From: Rhodothermus marinus
Lineage (GTDB): Bacteria > Bacteroidota > Rhodothermia > Rhodothermales > Rhodothermaceae
Assembly: GCF_009936275.1 (NCBI RefSeq)
Contig: NZ_AP019797.1
Location: 2,153,890 to 2,217,889, forward strand
Reading direction: 5' to 3'
DNA: 64,000 bases
Shown here in pieces: positions 45,293-53,950 of this stretch. The notes beneath the pieces were generated by a model. The model worked only from the letters and a program-made list of their open reading frames with translations. It had not been told where the DNA came from and ran no database searches. Within the stretch, counting starts at the first letter, position 1. Every line of letters begins with the position of its first letter. Position numbers and translations under genes: made by a program.

Positions 45293-48240
45293 CAGAAATC
45301 CCATCCGAAGAAAAACTGCCGGAACGTCCGCTCGCGATGGCGGAAGCCGTCGCGGTAGCGGTACCCGATGTCGTAGCGCAGCACCAGTCCACCGAGCAGG
45401 TTCAGCCGGAAGCCCAGTCCGATGGCGCCCAGCGTCTCGCCCGCATAAAGTTGCGGCTGGCGCTCGTTGTAGTCGTCGTTCCACACGTGCGCTGCATCGA
45501 AAAACAGGGCACCGCGCAGGTTGGCAATGCCGAACGGTGCCAGCAGCGGAATGTAGAGCGAGGGCGCTTCCAGAATCGGGAAGCGCAGTTCGTGCGAGGT
45601 GAACCAGAGCTTGCGGCCGCGCACATCGAACAGCGGGAAGCCGCGCAGATCCCAGCTTCCGCCCAGAAACCACAGCCGGGCTTCGCGGCCTTCGTTCATT
45701 CGGAGCAGCCCCCAGGACGCCAGCGTGACGTTGCGCATCAGCCGTAGATAGTGGCGCACGTCCAGACTGAGCGTGTAGTAGCTCACGTTGGAATAGCGCA
45801 GGTCGGACGTGTAACCCACGGTCAGGTTGGCGCGCCAGCCCTCAACAGGGCCATTGGCACCGTAGAGCGCGTCGTCGTGCACGAAGGCCAGCGCATTCGA
45901 CAGCAGCAGTGCCCGGCGCCGAACGCCCCGGATCGCCACGCGCTTGTCGCTCCAGGCCAGCGCCGTGTTCAGTTCGATGCGCTGGAAGGTCGAAATCGGA
46001 TAGCTCAGCGCGCCGTAGCCGCCCACGAGTTCTTCCCAGAGCAGCGGATATTCGGCGGCCGCATCCGGATCGGTCAGGTCGAAGCGCAGGCCGGCAAAGC
46101 GGTAAAGGCCATAGCCCACGTCGGTGCGGCGATGGAGCTGCACGCGCGAGACGGCTACGTTCAGGCCTTTGAGCAGTTCGCCGCTGCCCCGGCCGGTGTG
46201 GAAGACCGTCACGTACCAGCGATCGTCGCCCAGCAGATCCGAAAAGGCCAGCGCGGCCCCGCCGGTCGTGCCCCAGAGCGCGCTCTGGCTGATGCTGATG
46301 CCGCCGTAGGCCACGTCCAGGCTGTAGCGACGGCGGTAGGGCTTGCGGCGCACGCCGCTGTCGGCCGAGAGCCGTCCGGGCTTCCAGGGCGGCCGAGTCC
46401 CGAGCAGCGCCACCGTAGCCTGCTGGTGCGGCCGGGCCAGACGTTCGGCCACATCCGGTATCCGACGCACGGTGAACCGGTAGTGCTCGAACGCACTGAA
46501 GAGCAGGTGACCGTCGGGCGTCCAGAGCGGATCGAAAGCGGCTGTGGCCAGGTTCGTCAGCCGGTACAGCCGGCGCACCGGCGGGCCGACCGGTTCCGAT
46601 CCGGTCTCCGGATATGCAGCGGCCACCGGCCGGGTCGGCAGCGCAGGGGCCACCTCCACCGCCCAGACGTCGCGCGGACCGAAACGGCCGTCGGTTTCCA
46701 CCACCGCACTGGCGAACACCACGTAGCGACCGTCCGGACTCCACCGCGGCTCCCGATCGCGTCGCCACCCGTCGGTGAGCTGGCGAAGCTGTCCGGTATG
46801 GAAGTCGTAGAGAAACAGATTCATGCCGTAGCGGTCGCCCCAGGCCGTGCGGTCCGATGCGAAGACCAGGTAGCGGCCATCGGGACTCCAGGCCGGGTCG
46901 CGGTCGTCGTAGAGGTCGCGCGTGAGCCGCTCAAGTCGTTCGGTATCCAGCTCCAGCACATAGAGATCGATCCAGCCGCCCTCGTCGATCGCACTGAAGG
47001 CCAGCCGCGTGCCGTCCGGACTCCACGTCGGACTGTAGAGCGCCACCAGTCGGGGGAAGCGGTACGTGTTTACGAGTTCTTCCCGCTCCAGGTCGTACAG
47101 GTGCAGCACGTCCCCTTCTCCGCTTCGGGTGGTGAAGGCCAGCACGCCTTCGGCCGACACGTCCATGCGGTCTTCCAGCAGGTTGATCGACTCGAAGCGC
47201 TCACTCCGGCCCGTGCGGATCAGCGTTTTCGGTTTTCCCTGCGGGCGATAGGCCGAGTCGACCGGCAGCGCGTACAGATTCGTGTAGGCTCCTTCGTTGC
47301 CCAGGTAATACACGAAACGCCGACCGTCCCGGCGGCGGTAGACGATGGGCTTCGCGCTGAACCCCCGCGCCACAATGGCTTCGGAAGCCAGCGACGGCAG
47401 CGTCTGACGGGGCAGCTCCGGCAGGTACCGTTCTTTCAGCCATTGCTCCCAGCGATCCGAAATCGTGTAAAAATCCTCGCCCAGCACGTGCTCCATCACC
47501 CGCCGGAAGTCGCGGTCGATCCAGAATTGTTCGATCAGCTCCAGCAGCTTTTCCTCGCCGTACGTTTCGGCAATGAACCGGCAGAGCGCTTCGCCCTCTT
47601 TGTACATGAGAAAGGTGCCGTAGATGCGGTACATGTTCTCCAGCGGCACCAGATAGTTCGCATAGAGCGCATCGCGCAGGATCATCTCGTGCTGGTCGTC
47701 GGGCGGGCCCGACCAGTACTCGGCCAGCCCTTCGGTGAACCAGAGCGGCAGATAGCGATCGGGCGGCACCCGGTGATCGCGCAGCACCTGAAAGGCCCGA
47801 TTGAAGGTGAACACGTGAACGAGTTCGTGCCAGATCACCCGTCGGAAGCGATACAGATTGCCGCTGGCCGGAATTACAACGCGTCCCTTGATCAGCTCGA
47901 AAAAGCCACCCACGCCTTCCGGAATGAAGCCCGGCGTCGTGTTCGTCTGCTGGAAATGGTAGGGAGCCGCGTAAAAGATGATGGGCGTGCGCCGCGGCAG
48001 CGTGTAGTTGAAGCGCTGCTGGAGCGTGCGATAGGCTTCCTCGGCAAAATAGGCGCCGTGCTCGGCCAGCGCCTGCATTTCAGGATAATAGTAGATGTCG
48101 AAGTGTTCGGTCTGCAGGACGTGCCAGTCGAAGCGCTCGTACTGGATCTTGTTCTTGCCGAAGTGCGACTCGTAGAACTGCGCCGACGCGGCCGACGCCA
48201 TCAGCACACCCAGGCCCAGCCCCAGCAGAAGTGCACGCAT
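45292..48240 (-). CDS. Metallopeptidase / TolB-like propeller / Omp85-like barrel fusion
   Basis: The 982-residue protein starts with a signal peptide (MRALLLGLGLGVLMASAASA). A gluzincin-type peptidase region follows, with HELVH (His138, Glu139, His142) and the downstream ligand Glu170 in FTEGLAEYW. The middle part has TolB/WD40-like repeats (YSPTWSPDGTRLAFSAI, DPAWSPDGRYLVFASD, EPRWSPDGRYVVFAS). The last third (from about residue 640) is a beta-rich surface-antigen barrel (GGISISQSALWGTTGGAALA, ALSYPISTFQRIELNTALAW) ending in an aromatic FFFGWDF, as outer-membrane barrels do. Such basic-secretory-protease/propeller/Omp85 proteins occur in Bacteroidota, and their role is not established. Confidence 0.85.
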   Translation of the reverse strand: MRALLLGLGLGVLMASAASAQFYESHFGKNKIQYERFDWHVLQTEHFDIYYYPEMQALAEHGAYFAEEAYRTLQQRFNYTLPRRTPIIFYAAPYHFQQTNTTPGFIPEGVGGFFELIKGRVVIPASGNLYRFRRVIWHELVHVFTFNRAFQVLRDHRVPPDRYLPLWFTEGLAEYWSGPPDDQHEMILRDALYANYLVPLENMYRIYGTFLMYKEGEALCRFIAETYGEEKLLELIEQFWIDRDFRRVMEHVLGEDFYTISDRWEQWLKERYLPELPRQTLPSLASEAIVARGFSAKPIVYRRRDGRRFVYYLGNEGAYTNLYALPVDSAYRPQGKPKTLIRTGRSERFESINLLEDRMDVSAEGVLAFTTRSGEGDVLHLYDLEREELVNTYRFPRLVALYSPTWSPDGTRLAFSAIDEGGWIDLYVLELDTERLERLTRDLYDDRDPAWSPDGRYLVFASDRTAWGDRYGMNLFLYDFHTGQLRQLTDGWRRDREPRWSPDGRYVVFASAVVETDGRFGPRDVWAVEVAPALPTRPVAAAYPETGSEPVGPPVRRLYRLTNLATAAFDPLWTPDGHLLFSAFEHYRFTVRRIPDVAERLARPHQQATVALLGTRPPWKPGRLSADSGVRRKPYRRRYSLDVAYGGISISQSALWGTTGGAALAFSDLLGDDRWYVTVFHTGRGSGELLKGLNVAVSRVQLHRRTDVGYGLYRFAGLRFDLTDPDAAAEYPLLWEELVGGYGALSYPISTFQRIELNTALAWSDKRVAIRGVRRRALLLSNALAFVHDDALYGANGPVEGWRANLTVGYTSDLRYSNVSYYTLSLDVRHYLRLMRNVTLASWGLLRMNEGREARLWFLGGSWDLRGFPLFDVRGRKLWFTSHELRFPILEAPSLYIPLLAPFGIANLRGALFFDAAHVWNDDYNERQPQLYAGETLGAIGLGFRLNLLGGLVLRYDIGYRYRDGFRHRERTFRQFFFGWDF

Positions 48241-48342
48241 CGCGTCCGATGGCAGGTTATGCCCGCAGCCCGATTCACCGTACGTTCACAGGCTACGCCA
48301 ACCGGGGCCGACCGTTCCTCGAAGCCGCAGGGGCGCGATGCT

Positions 48343-49206
48343 TCAGCGGCGGAGACAGGCGACCTGCCCGCGCAGCCAGCTCAGCGCACCGGGGGTGTTT
48401 TTCCAGTAGGGCAGCGCCACCGAAGCGTAATCGACGGCCTCCTCCACGGTACCCGGTTCGATGTAGTCGGGCAGTGGACGGGGTAGCTTTTTGCGCCCCA
48501 GCAGATAATCGGGTACGTGGGGATTGGCCTGGCGCGCCTCGCGCAGGGCCTGACGGGCCGCCAGTGTATCGCCTTCGCTCCGATACAGGACAAGCGCCCG
48601 GCTGTAGCACCAGGCCGCCGACTCGTCGTCCGGGTACATGTCGATGAGGCGTCGGAGCGCCTCCAGGTCGTTGCGGATCAGCAGCGCCTCCAGAAGCAGG
48701 TAGCGCACGCGCAGGTGGTCGCCCCCGTCCAGTCGCAGCAGCTCCCAGAAGTGCGCGATCGCGGCCTCCTGTTCCCCCAGCAGCCACAGGCACTGCGCCA
48801 GTCCCACACGGGCGCGCAGATACGGACGGGCCTCCGGGATCTGCCAGAGCTGTCCGCATTCCTGTGCCAGCAGGGCGGGCCCCAGCACACGCTCGCCGGC
48901 CGCCACGCCTTCCCGGTAGCAGCGCAGCGCCTCGGCCAGTTCGTCGGCCTCCTCGGCCAGCACCACCCAGGCGTCGGCGCAATCAGGCGAGCAGTCCAGC
49001 GCCCGGCGGGCCAGTTCGATGCGTCGCGTGCGATCCGGTTCGTCCCAGGCCTGGTAGATCAACACCTGGGCCTGCTCCAGCGGCGTACTGCCGGGCGGGG
49101 CCAGTTCCACTTCCTGCAGCAGCTCGTCGAGCCACGCTTCCCAGTCCACTTCGCCATTCTGCGCCGGACTCGCAGGCGCCCCCGGACGACGTTTGCTCCT
49201 GGCCAT
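48343..49206 (-). CDS. Tetratricopeptide-type protein related to the ST7 family
   Basis: The start at 49206 (MARSKRRPGAPASPAQNGEV) gives 287 residues; the longer frame to 49299 would overlap the thuA-type gene. The body is helical repeats (LVLAEEADELAEALRCYREG, RVRYLLLEALLIRNDLEALR). The C-terminal segment DMYPDDESAAWCYSRALVLY, HVPDYLLGRKKLP and LPYWKNTPGALSWLRG is very like the ST7 (suppression of tumorigenicity 7) family, which is known in animals and in scattered bacteria. It probably acts as a cytoplasmic scaffold. No catalytic motif is visible. Confidence 0.75.
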   Translation of the reverse strand: MARSKRRPGAPASPAQNGEVDWEAWLDELLQEVELAPPGSTPLEQAQVLIYQAWDEPDRTRRIELARRALDCSPDCADAWVVLAEEADELAEALRCYREGVAAGERVLGPALLAQECGQLWQIPEARPYLRARVGLAQCLWLLGEQEAAIAHFWELLRLDGGDHLRVRYLLLEALLIRNDLEALRRLIDMYPDDESAAWCYSRALVLYRSEGDTLAARQALREARQANPHVPDYLLGRKKLPRPLPDYIEPGTVEEAVDYASVALPYWKNTPGALSWLRGQVACLRR

Positions 49207-49274
49207 GAAAAGAAAAAGCGGGTTGATCACAGGGAGGTCGCCTGCTCCAACCCGCCATACTCTGGAAGGTTCGG

Positions 49275-50033
49275 CTATTGCGTCCGACCGGCCGCCCACA
49301 GGATTCCGCCCAGCAGGTGCTGCCGGAACAGCGGCTCCGCGTAGCTTTCCTTCGTATGCCCCATGGCCGTGTACCAGGCCCGTCCGCCGTCATAGACATG
49401 GTACCACGAGATCGGATGATCCTCACCCATCTCGCCGCCCTCGTAGGTGGTTTCGTCCAGCACGGCCAGCACCTGTACGCCCTTCGAGCGCGGGTTTTCG
49501 CGGAAGTTGTACCATTCGTCCGTGCGCGTCCAGGCTTCGGGCAGCTCCTGCGTGGACGGATGCGTGCGGTCCACCACGCGCACGACGGCCTCCTGAATAT
49601 GCGGGTGATTCTTGAAGTAAGCGCCCACCAGATTGCCGTACCAGGGCCAGTCATACTCCGTGTCGCTGGCGGCATGGACACCCACGAACCCGCCTCCGTT
49701 CTGGATGTAGGCCCGAAAGGCCTCCTGCTGAAGCGCGTCGAGCACGTCGCCCGACGTATTCAGGAAGACCACCACGGCAAACTGCGCCAGCGAGTCGGGT
49801 TGAAAGTAGGCCGGGTCTTCCGTGGCCGTCACCTGAAAACCGTGCGCGGCGCCCAGCTCCTGAATCGCGGCGATGCCGTCCGGAATCGAATCGTGCCGGT
49901 AACCGGCGGTCCGGCTGAAGACCAGCACCCGGAAGGCGGGTTCGTCGTCGGCGGGTTGGCCGTTGCCCGGCATCGAGCAGGCGCCCAGCAGAAGCAGGGC
50001 GCTCAGCAGCAGAGATAGGTGAAGTAGCCGCAT
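49275..50033 (-). CDS. ThuA-domain lipoprotein
   Basis: The 252-residue protein has a lipoprotein signal (LSLLLSALLLLGACSMPG) and a ThuA domain (RVLVFSRTAGYRHDSIPDGI, FAVVVFLNTSGDVLDALQQE, GGGFVGVHAASDTEYDWPWY, HPISWYHVYDGGRAWYTAMG, HLLGGILWAAG). ThuA is named from the rhizobial trehalose-utilisation genes thuAB, in which ThuB makes 3-keto-trehalose. In the sugar locus here it is a natural partner for the keto-sugar enzymes. The reaction is not established. It lies 35 bases beyond the terminator of the adjacent operon and is 68 bases upstream of the ST7-like gene. Confidence 0.88.
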   Translation of the reverse strand: MRLLHLSLLLSALLLLGACSMPGNGQPADDEPAFRVLVFSRTAGYRHDSIPDGIAAIQELGAAHGFQVTATEDPAYFQPDSLAQFAVVVFLNTSGDVLDALQQEAFRAYIQNGGGFVGVHAASDTEYDWPWYGNLVGAYFKNHPHIQEAVVRVVDRTHPSTQELPEAWTRTDEWYNFRENPRSKGVQVLAVLDETTYEGGEMGEDHPISWYHVYDGGRAWYTAMGHTKESYAEPLFRQHLLGGILWAAGRTQ

Positions 50034-50068
50034 GTCAGTCTACCGGTTCTGATTTATGGCAACCAAAC

Positions 50069-50098
50069 AAAAGGGCGGCCGAAGCGGTCCGCCCTTTT
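50069..50098 (-). terminator. Bidirectional terminator closing the GMC/isomerase operon
   Basis: AAAAGGGCGG (50069-50078) pairs perfectly with CCGCCCTTTT (50089-50098) around a ten-base loop. It gives a T4 tail on either strand. It lies 45 bases after the last gene of the minus-strand operon that begins at 57403. Confidence 0.9.
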
Positions 50099-50143
50099 CA
50101 AGATAAGACAAACGTGGGCAGAAACTACCCCATGGCGGCGACT

Positions 50144-51163
50144 TCAGGTCGCCTGGGCCTGGCGTTCGCGGGCGAAGGCCGCGTCAAACGCGGCCGCCGA
50201 CGGTGGGAAGTCCATCGCTTTGACGCGGGCACAGGCTTCACGGGCGCCGTGCTCGCGGTCCATGCCGATGTCTTCCCACTCGATTGAAAGCGGGCCGTCG
50301 TAGCCAATCCGGTTCAGTGCCCGGATGATCTCCTCGAAGCGGATGTTGCCGCGACCGATCGAGCGGAAGTCCCAGTAGCGGTCGCGGTGTCCGAACTCCA
50401 GGTGCCCGCCAAAGACACCGGAACGCTTCGGCACGGGCGACCACCAGACGTCCTTCATGTGCACGTGGTAGATGCGGTCCGCAAAGCGCTCGATGAACGC
50501 CACGTAGTCGACGCCCTGGTAGCCCAGATGGCTTGGATCGTAGTTGAAGCCGAACGATTCGCGATAACCGATGGCCTCCAGCGCGCGCTCGGCCGACGAA
50601 ATGTCGAAGGCGATCTCGGTCGGGTGCACTTCGAGCGCGAAGCGCACGCCTACCTCCTCGAATACATCCAGGATTGGATTCCAGCGACGGGCAAAATCCT
50701 CGTAGCCCTTCTCGATCATGCCGGGCAGCAGCGGCGGGAAGGCGTAGAGCAGATGCCAGATGCTGCTCCCCGTAAAGCCGTTGACCACCTTGACCCCCAG
50801 TTTGGCGGCCGCCCGGGCGGTGTCCATCATCTCCCGGGCTGCCCGCTGGCGCACGCCTTCGGGGTCGCCGTCGCCCCATACGTGCGGCGGCAGGATCGCC
50901 TTGTGGCGCTCGTCGATGTTGTCGCAGACGGCCTGGCCCACCAGGTGGTTACTGATAGCCCAGACCTTCAGCCCGTAGCGGGCCAGCAACTCCAGCCGCT
51001 CCTCGCAGTAGCCGTCCTCTTTGAGGGCGCGCTGCACGTCGAAGTGATCGCCCCAGCAGGCCAGCTCCAGGCCATCGTAGCCCCATTCGGCCGCTTTCTT
51101 GGCGAGCGTCTCCAGCGGCAGGTCCGCCCACTGTCCGGTAAACAGGGTAACCGGTCGTGCCAT
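50144..51163 (-). CDS. Sugar phosphate isomerase/epimerase family protein (cytoplasmic)
   Basis: The 339-residue TIM-barrel protein of the xylose-isomerase-like/AP-endonuclease-2 family has [90 protein letters not shown] and [15 protein letters not shown]. Candidate metal ligands are the Glu, Asp/His, His and Glu of these segments. There is no signal peptide. It lies 21 bases after a Gfo/Idh/MocA gene. In 3-keto-glycoside pathways this fold acts as a lyase, hydratase or epimerase, so a role on keto-sugars is inferred. Confidence 0.88.
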   Translation of the reverse strand: MARPVTLFTGQWADLPLETLAKKAAEWGYDGLELACWGDHFDVQRALKEDGYCEERLELLARYGLKVWAISNHLVGQAVCDNIDERHKAILPPHVWGDGDPEGVRQRAAREMMDTARAAAKLGVKVVNGFTGSSIWHLLYAFPPLLPGMIEKGYEDFARRWNPILDVFEEVGVRFALEVHPTEIAFDISSAERALEAIGYRESFGFNYDPSHLGYQGVDYVAFIERFADRIYHVHMKDVWWSPVPKRSGVFGGHLEFGHRDRYWDFRSIGRGNIRFEEIIRALNRIGYDGPLSIEWEDIGMDREHGAREACARVKAMDFPPSAAAFDAAFARERQAQAT

Positions 51164-51184
51164 GGCTCTGTCAGGTTTGGATGT

Positions 51185-52357
51185 TCAGGCTCCGGGTGGC
51201 GTGTAGCGTGCATCGACCCAGGCGCGACGGCGGCCGCTTTCGAGCGCGGTCAGGATGAAGTGCACGCCGCGCGCTCCGTCCTGTACGGTCGGAAAATCCA
51301 GATCGAGCGGATCGGGCTTTTCGCCGGCCAGCCGCGCCTTGAGCGTCCGGGCAAAGTTCAGGTAGATGTTCGCGAACGCTTCGATAAAGGCTTCCGGATG
51401 GCCTGAAGGCAGGCGCGAAGCCCGGCGAGCGGCCGGGGCCAGGTATTCGTTGCCCCGCTTGTAGACCTCCTCGGGCCGGTCGGAATAGCGCACGTACAGG
51501 TAGTTCGGTTCTTCCTGATGCCACTCGAGCGAGGCTTTCGTGCCGTAGACCCGGATCCGCAGGTTGTTTTCTTCGCCCACCGATACCTGCGAGGCGTAGA
51601 GGATGCCACGAGCACCGTTCTGGTAGTGGACGAGCAGGTTCGCGTCGTCCTCGACCTTGCGGCCGGGCACGAACGTGGTAATGTCGGCGCACAGGCGGTC
51701 CAGCTCCAGTCCGGTGATGTAGCGGGCCAGGTGTTCGGCATGCGAGCCGATGTCGCCCAGCGCCCCGGCACCGGCCAGCTTCGGATCGGTGCGCCAGACG
51801 GCCTGCTTCTGACCGGTCTGCTCCAGCGGTGTGGCCAGCCAGCCCTGCGGATACTCGACCACGATCTTGCGAATCTCGCCCAGCAGCCCCTCCTGCACCA
51901 TGGCCCGCGCCTGCTTGACCATGGGGTAGCCCGAGTAGTTGTGCGTCAGCGCAAAGAGCACGTTGTGGCGGGCCACCAGCCGGCACAGATCCTCGGCCTC
52001 TTCCAGCGTGGTCGTCATGGGCTTGTCGCACACCACATGAAAGCCGGCTTCGATGAAGGCTTTCGCAATCGGGTAATGCAGATGATTGGGCGTGACGATC
52101 GACACGAAGTCGATCCGTTCCTCGGGCGGCAGCGCCGCCTCTTTTTCGACCATTTCCTCGTAGGAACGATAGACGCGCCGGGGATCCAGGTGCAGCAGGG
52201 CGCCCATCTGGCGCGACTTTTCCGGATCGGACGAAAAAGCCCCGGCCACCAGTTCGATCTCACCATCCAGCGCGGCGGCTTTGCGATGTACGGCACCGAT
52301 AAAGGCACCGGGGCCGCCGCCTACCATGCCATAGCGAAGCTTACGGTTCAACGGCAT
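51185..52357 (-). CDS. Gfo/Idh/MocA family oxidoreductase (cytoplasmic)
   Basis: The 390-residue protein has an NAD(P)-binding start ([19 protein letters not shown]), the sugar-dehydrogenase Lys in [20 protein letters not shown] and the catalytic His region [19 protein letters not shown]. It has no signal peptide. Family members oxidise or reduce a sugar ring hydroxyl, often at C3. The next gene upstream is a Tat-signal isomerase (14-base gap) and the next downstream another isomerase (21 bases). Confidence 0.92.
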   Translation of the reverse strand: MPLNRKLRYGMVGGGPGAFIGAVHRKAAALDGEIELVAGAFSSDPEKSRQMGALLHLDPRRVYRSYEEMVEKEAALPPEERIDFVSIVTPNHLHYPIAKAFIEAGFHVVCDKPMTTTLEEAEDLCRLVARHNVLFALTHNYSGYPMVKQARAMVQEGLLGEIRKIVVEYPQGWLATPLEQTGQKQAVWRTDPKLAGAGALGDIGSHAEHLARYITGLELDRLCADITTFVPGRKVEDDANLLVHYQNGARGILYASQVSVGEENNLRIRVYGTKASLEWHQEEPNYLYVRYSDRPEEVYKRGNEYLAPAARRASRLPSGHPEAFIEAFANIYLNFARTLKARLAGEKPDPLDLDFPTVQDGARGVHFILTALESGRRRAWVDARYTPPGA

Positions 52358-52371
52358 CGCTTTTTTGAATT

Positions 52372-53232
52372 TTAGAAGGTCAGTTGCGACAGGTACTCGT
52401 AGCTGCGCCGAACGCTGGCCAGCGGATCCTCGGGTTGGTCGTGTTCCACAAAATAGTGCTGGAACTGCGCCTGTGCAAAGATCTTCGCGAAGTCGATGGT
52501 CCCCTGCCCTACGTCCGTCATCTGCCGCTCGGCCGTCATGTCCTTGACGTGGCAGAGCGGAAAGCGTTCGGGGTGCTGCTGCAGGTAGGCCAGCGGATCG
52601 TGCCCGGCGTAGGTGATCCAGTACAGGTCCAGCTCCATCTTGACCAGCTCCGGATCCGTCTCGGCCAGCAGCACGTCGTAGGGCACCTGATCGTCGAGGC
52701 GGGCAAACTCGAAATCGTGGTTGTGGTAGGCGAACTGCACGCCTGCAGCCCTGCAGGCCTCCCCCCAGCGGTTGAAGCGCTCGGCCCAGCGCCGGTAGTC
52801 GTCGAGCGTCTGGCGCTGCTCGGGCGGCAGCCAGGGCACCACCACGTAGCGATGCCCCAGCACCTGTGCGGCCTCCAGCGTGGCCTCCAGATTTTCTTCG
52901 AGCGCCTGGTAGGGCACATGCGTGGCGGGAGCCGAAAGTCCCAGGTTTTCGAGCATCTGATGCAGCTCCTGCAGCGTGTAGTTGTAGTAACCCGCAAATT
53001 CCACCTCGCGATAGCCGATCTCGGCCACCTGCTCCAGCGTACGCGGCACGTCCTGCTCCATGAGCGTCCGCACCGTGTAGAGCTGCAGCCCGATGCGTTC
53101 CAGGCGGCGCGTGCCACCCGAGGCGTTCTGGCTCTGTGAAGACTGGCTTTCGGATGGACGGCAGCCCAGCGCCACCGTCAGCCCTCCCAGCGCCAGCCCA
53201 CCAGCCGTGCGCAGAAAATCGCGGCGATCCAT
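52372..53232 (-). CDS. Tat-signal sugar phosphate isomerase/epimerase family protein
   Basis: The 286-residue protein begins MDRRDFLRTAGGLALGGLTV, a twin-arginine signal whose cysteine (ALGC) may be lipidated. The mature part is an AP-endonuclease-2-type TIM barrel (EIGYREVEFAGYYNYTLQEL, VQFAYHNHDFEFARLD, VKMELDLYWITYAGHDPLAY, LCHVKDMTAERQMTDVGQGT). It therefore acts outside the cytoplasm, unlike the next isomerase. The His/Asp/Glu metal ligands of the fold appear present. Export of an enzyme of this fold is unusual outside keto-glycoside loci. Confidence 0.88.
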   Translation of the reverse strand: MDRRDFLRTAGGLALGGLTVALGCRPSESQSSQSQNASGGTRRLERIGLQLYTVRTLMEQDVPRTLEQVAEIGYREVEFAGYYNYTLQELHQMLENLGLSAPATHVPYQALEENLEATLEAAQVLGHRYVVVPWLPPEQRQTLDDYRRWAERFNRWGEACRAAGVQFAYHNHDFEFARLDDQVPYDVLLAETDPELVKMELDLYWITYAGHDPLAYLQQHPERFPLCHVKDMTAERQMTDVGQGTIDFAKIFAQAQFQHYFVEHDQPEDPLASVRRSYEYLSQLTF

Positions 53233-53269
53233 GGCAAAACGGTTGGATGGTGACAGGATCTGTAGAGAA

Positions 53270-53932
53270 TCACGCCCAGGCGCGGCCGATCTGGTCGTAG
53301 GGCACGCAGGCGTCGTAGCGCCCGGGCACCAGGTTGAGCCGCAGTTCCTGCGTGGCTCCCACTTCCGAGGTGTAGTAACCCACCACCGTCAGCTCCTTCA
53401 TCACCCGGAAAAACGGCCGCAGCTCCACCGTCAGCGTGCGTGGTGGGCGCCCCTGCGCGATGTCTTCGGCCGATGTGTCTGGCCCGTCGACGATCTGGCC
53501 CGTGGCCCGGTCGATCACCACGCGGCGCGGCTCGGTCTGGCGGGCCTCCTGCTCCAGCTCCTGCAACAGCTGCACCTGCTGTTCCTCCGAAGCCCGCACG
53601 AACGGTCGTCCGAACCGCTCCTGCGCCAGCGCATCCACCCGGGAGAGCTCCTGCAGAAAGTGCTCGCGCTCGGCCGCGTACATCCAGTCCGTCAGCATCC
53701 GGTCGATGAACTCCGGCACACCGGCCGCACGGGCGCCCGGCGTGTCGGTCTCCGGAATGATCAGCTCGGCGATCGTGGCCACCAGCTCGTGCTGATCGGA
53801 CGAGAGCGTCTGTGGCCGGTAGCCCGGCGCCGAACCGGCCCGGCAGCCACCCAGCACGCCCGCAATCGTCGACATCGACAGCGCCCCGCCCGTCAGCAGG
53901 GCCAGCCGCTTCAATGCTTCGCGTCGATCCAT
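53270..53932 (-). CDS. Gluconate 2-dehydrogenase subunit 3 family protein (GMC partner)
   Basis: The 220-residue protein begins MDRREALKRLALLTGGALSM, a twin-arginine signal with a cysteine after GGC, and contains LVATIAELIIPETDTPGARA, AGVPEFIDRMLTDWMY, FRVMKELTVVGYYTSEVGA and CVPYDQIGRAWA, the family's hallmark segments. These small subunits bind GMC flavoproteins (gluconate, glucose and glucoside 3-dehydrogenases) and carry them through the Tat system. The two GMC genes upstream lack signal peptides, so this subunit probably hitch-hikes them to the periplasm. It lies 18 bases after the first GMC gene. Confidence 0.9.
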   Translation of the reverse strand: MDRREALKRLALLTGGALSMSTIAGVLGGCRAGSAPGYRPQTLSSDQHELVATIAELIIPETDTPGARAAGVPEFIDRMLTDWMYAAEREHFLQELSRVDALAQERFGRPFVRASEEQQVQLLQELEQEARQTEPRRVVIDRATGQIVDGPDTSAEDIAQGRPPRTLTVELRPFFRVMKELTVVGYYTSEVGATQELRLNLVPGRYDACVPYDQIGRAWA

Positions 53933-53950
53933 AGCTTTATGCGCTCGGTT

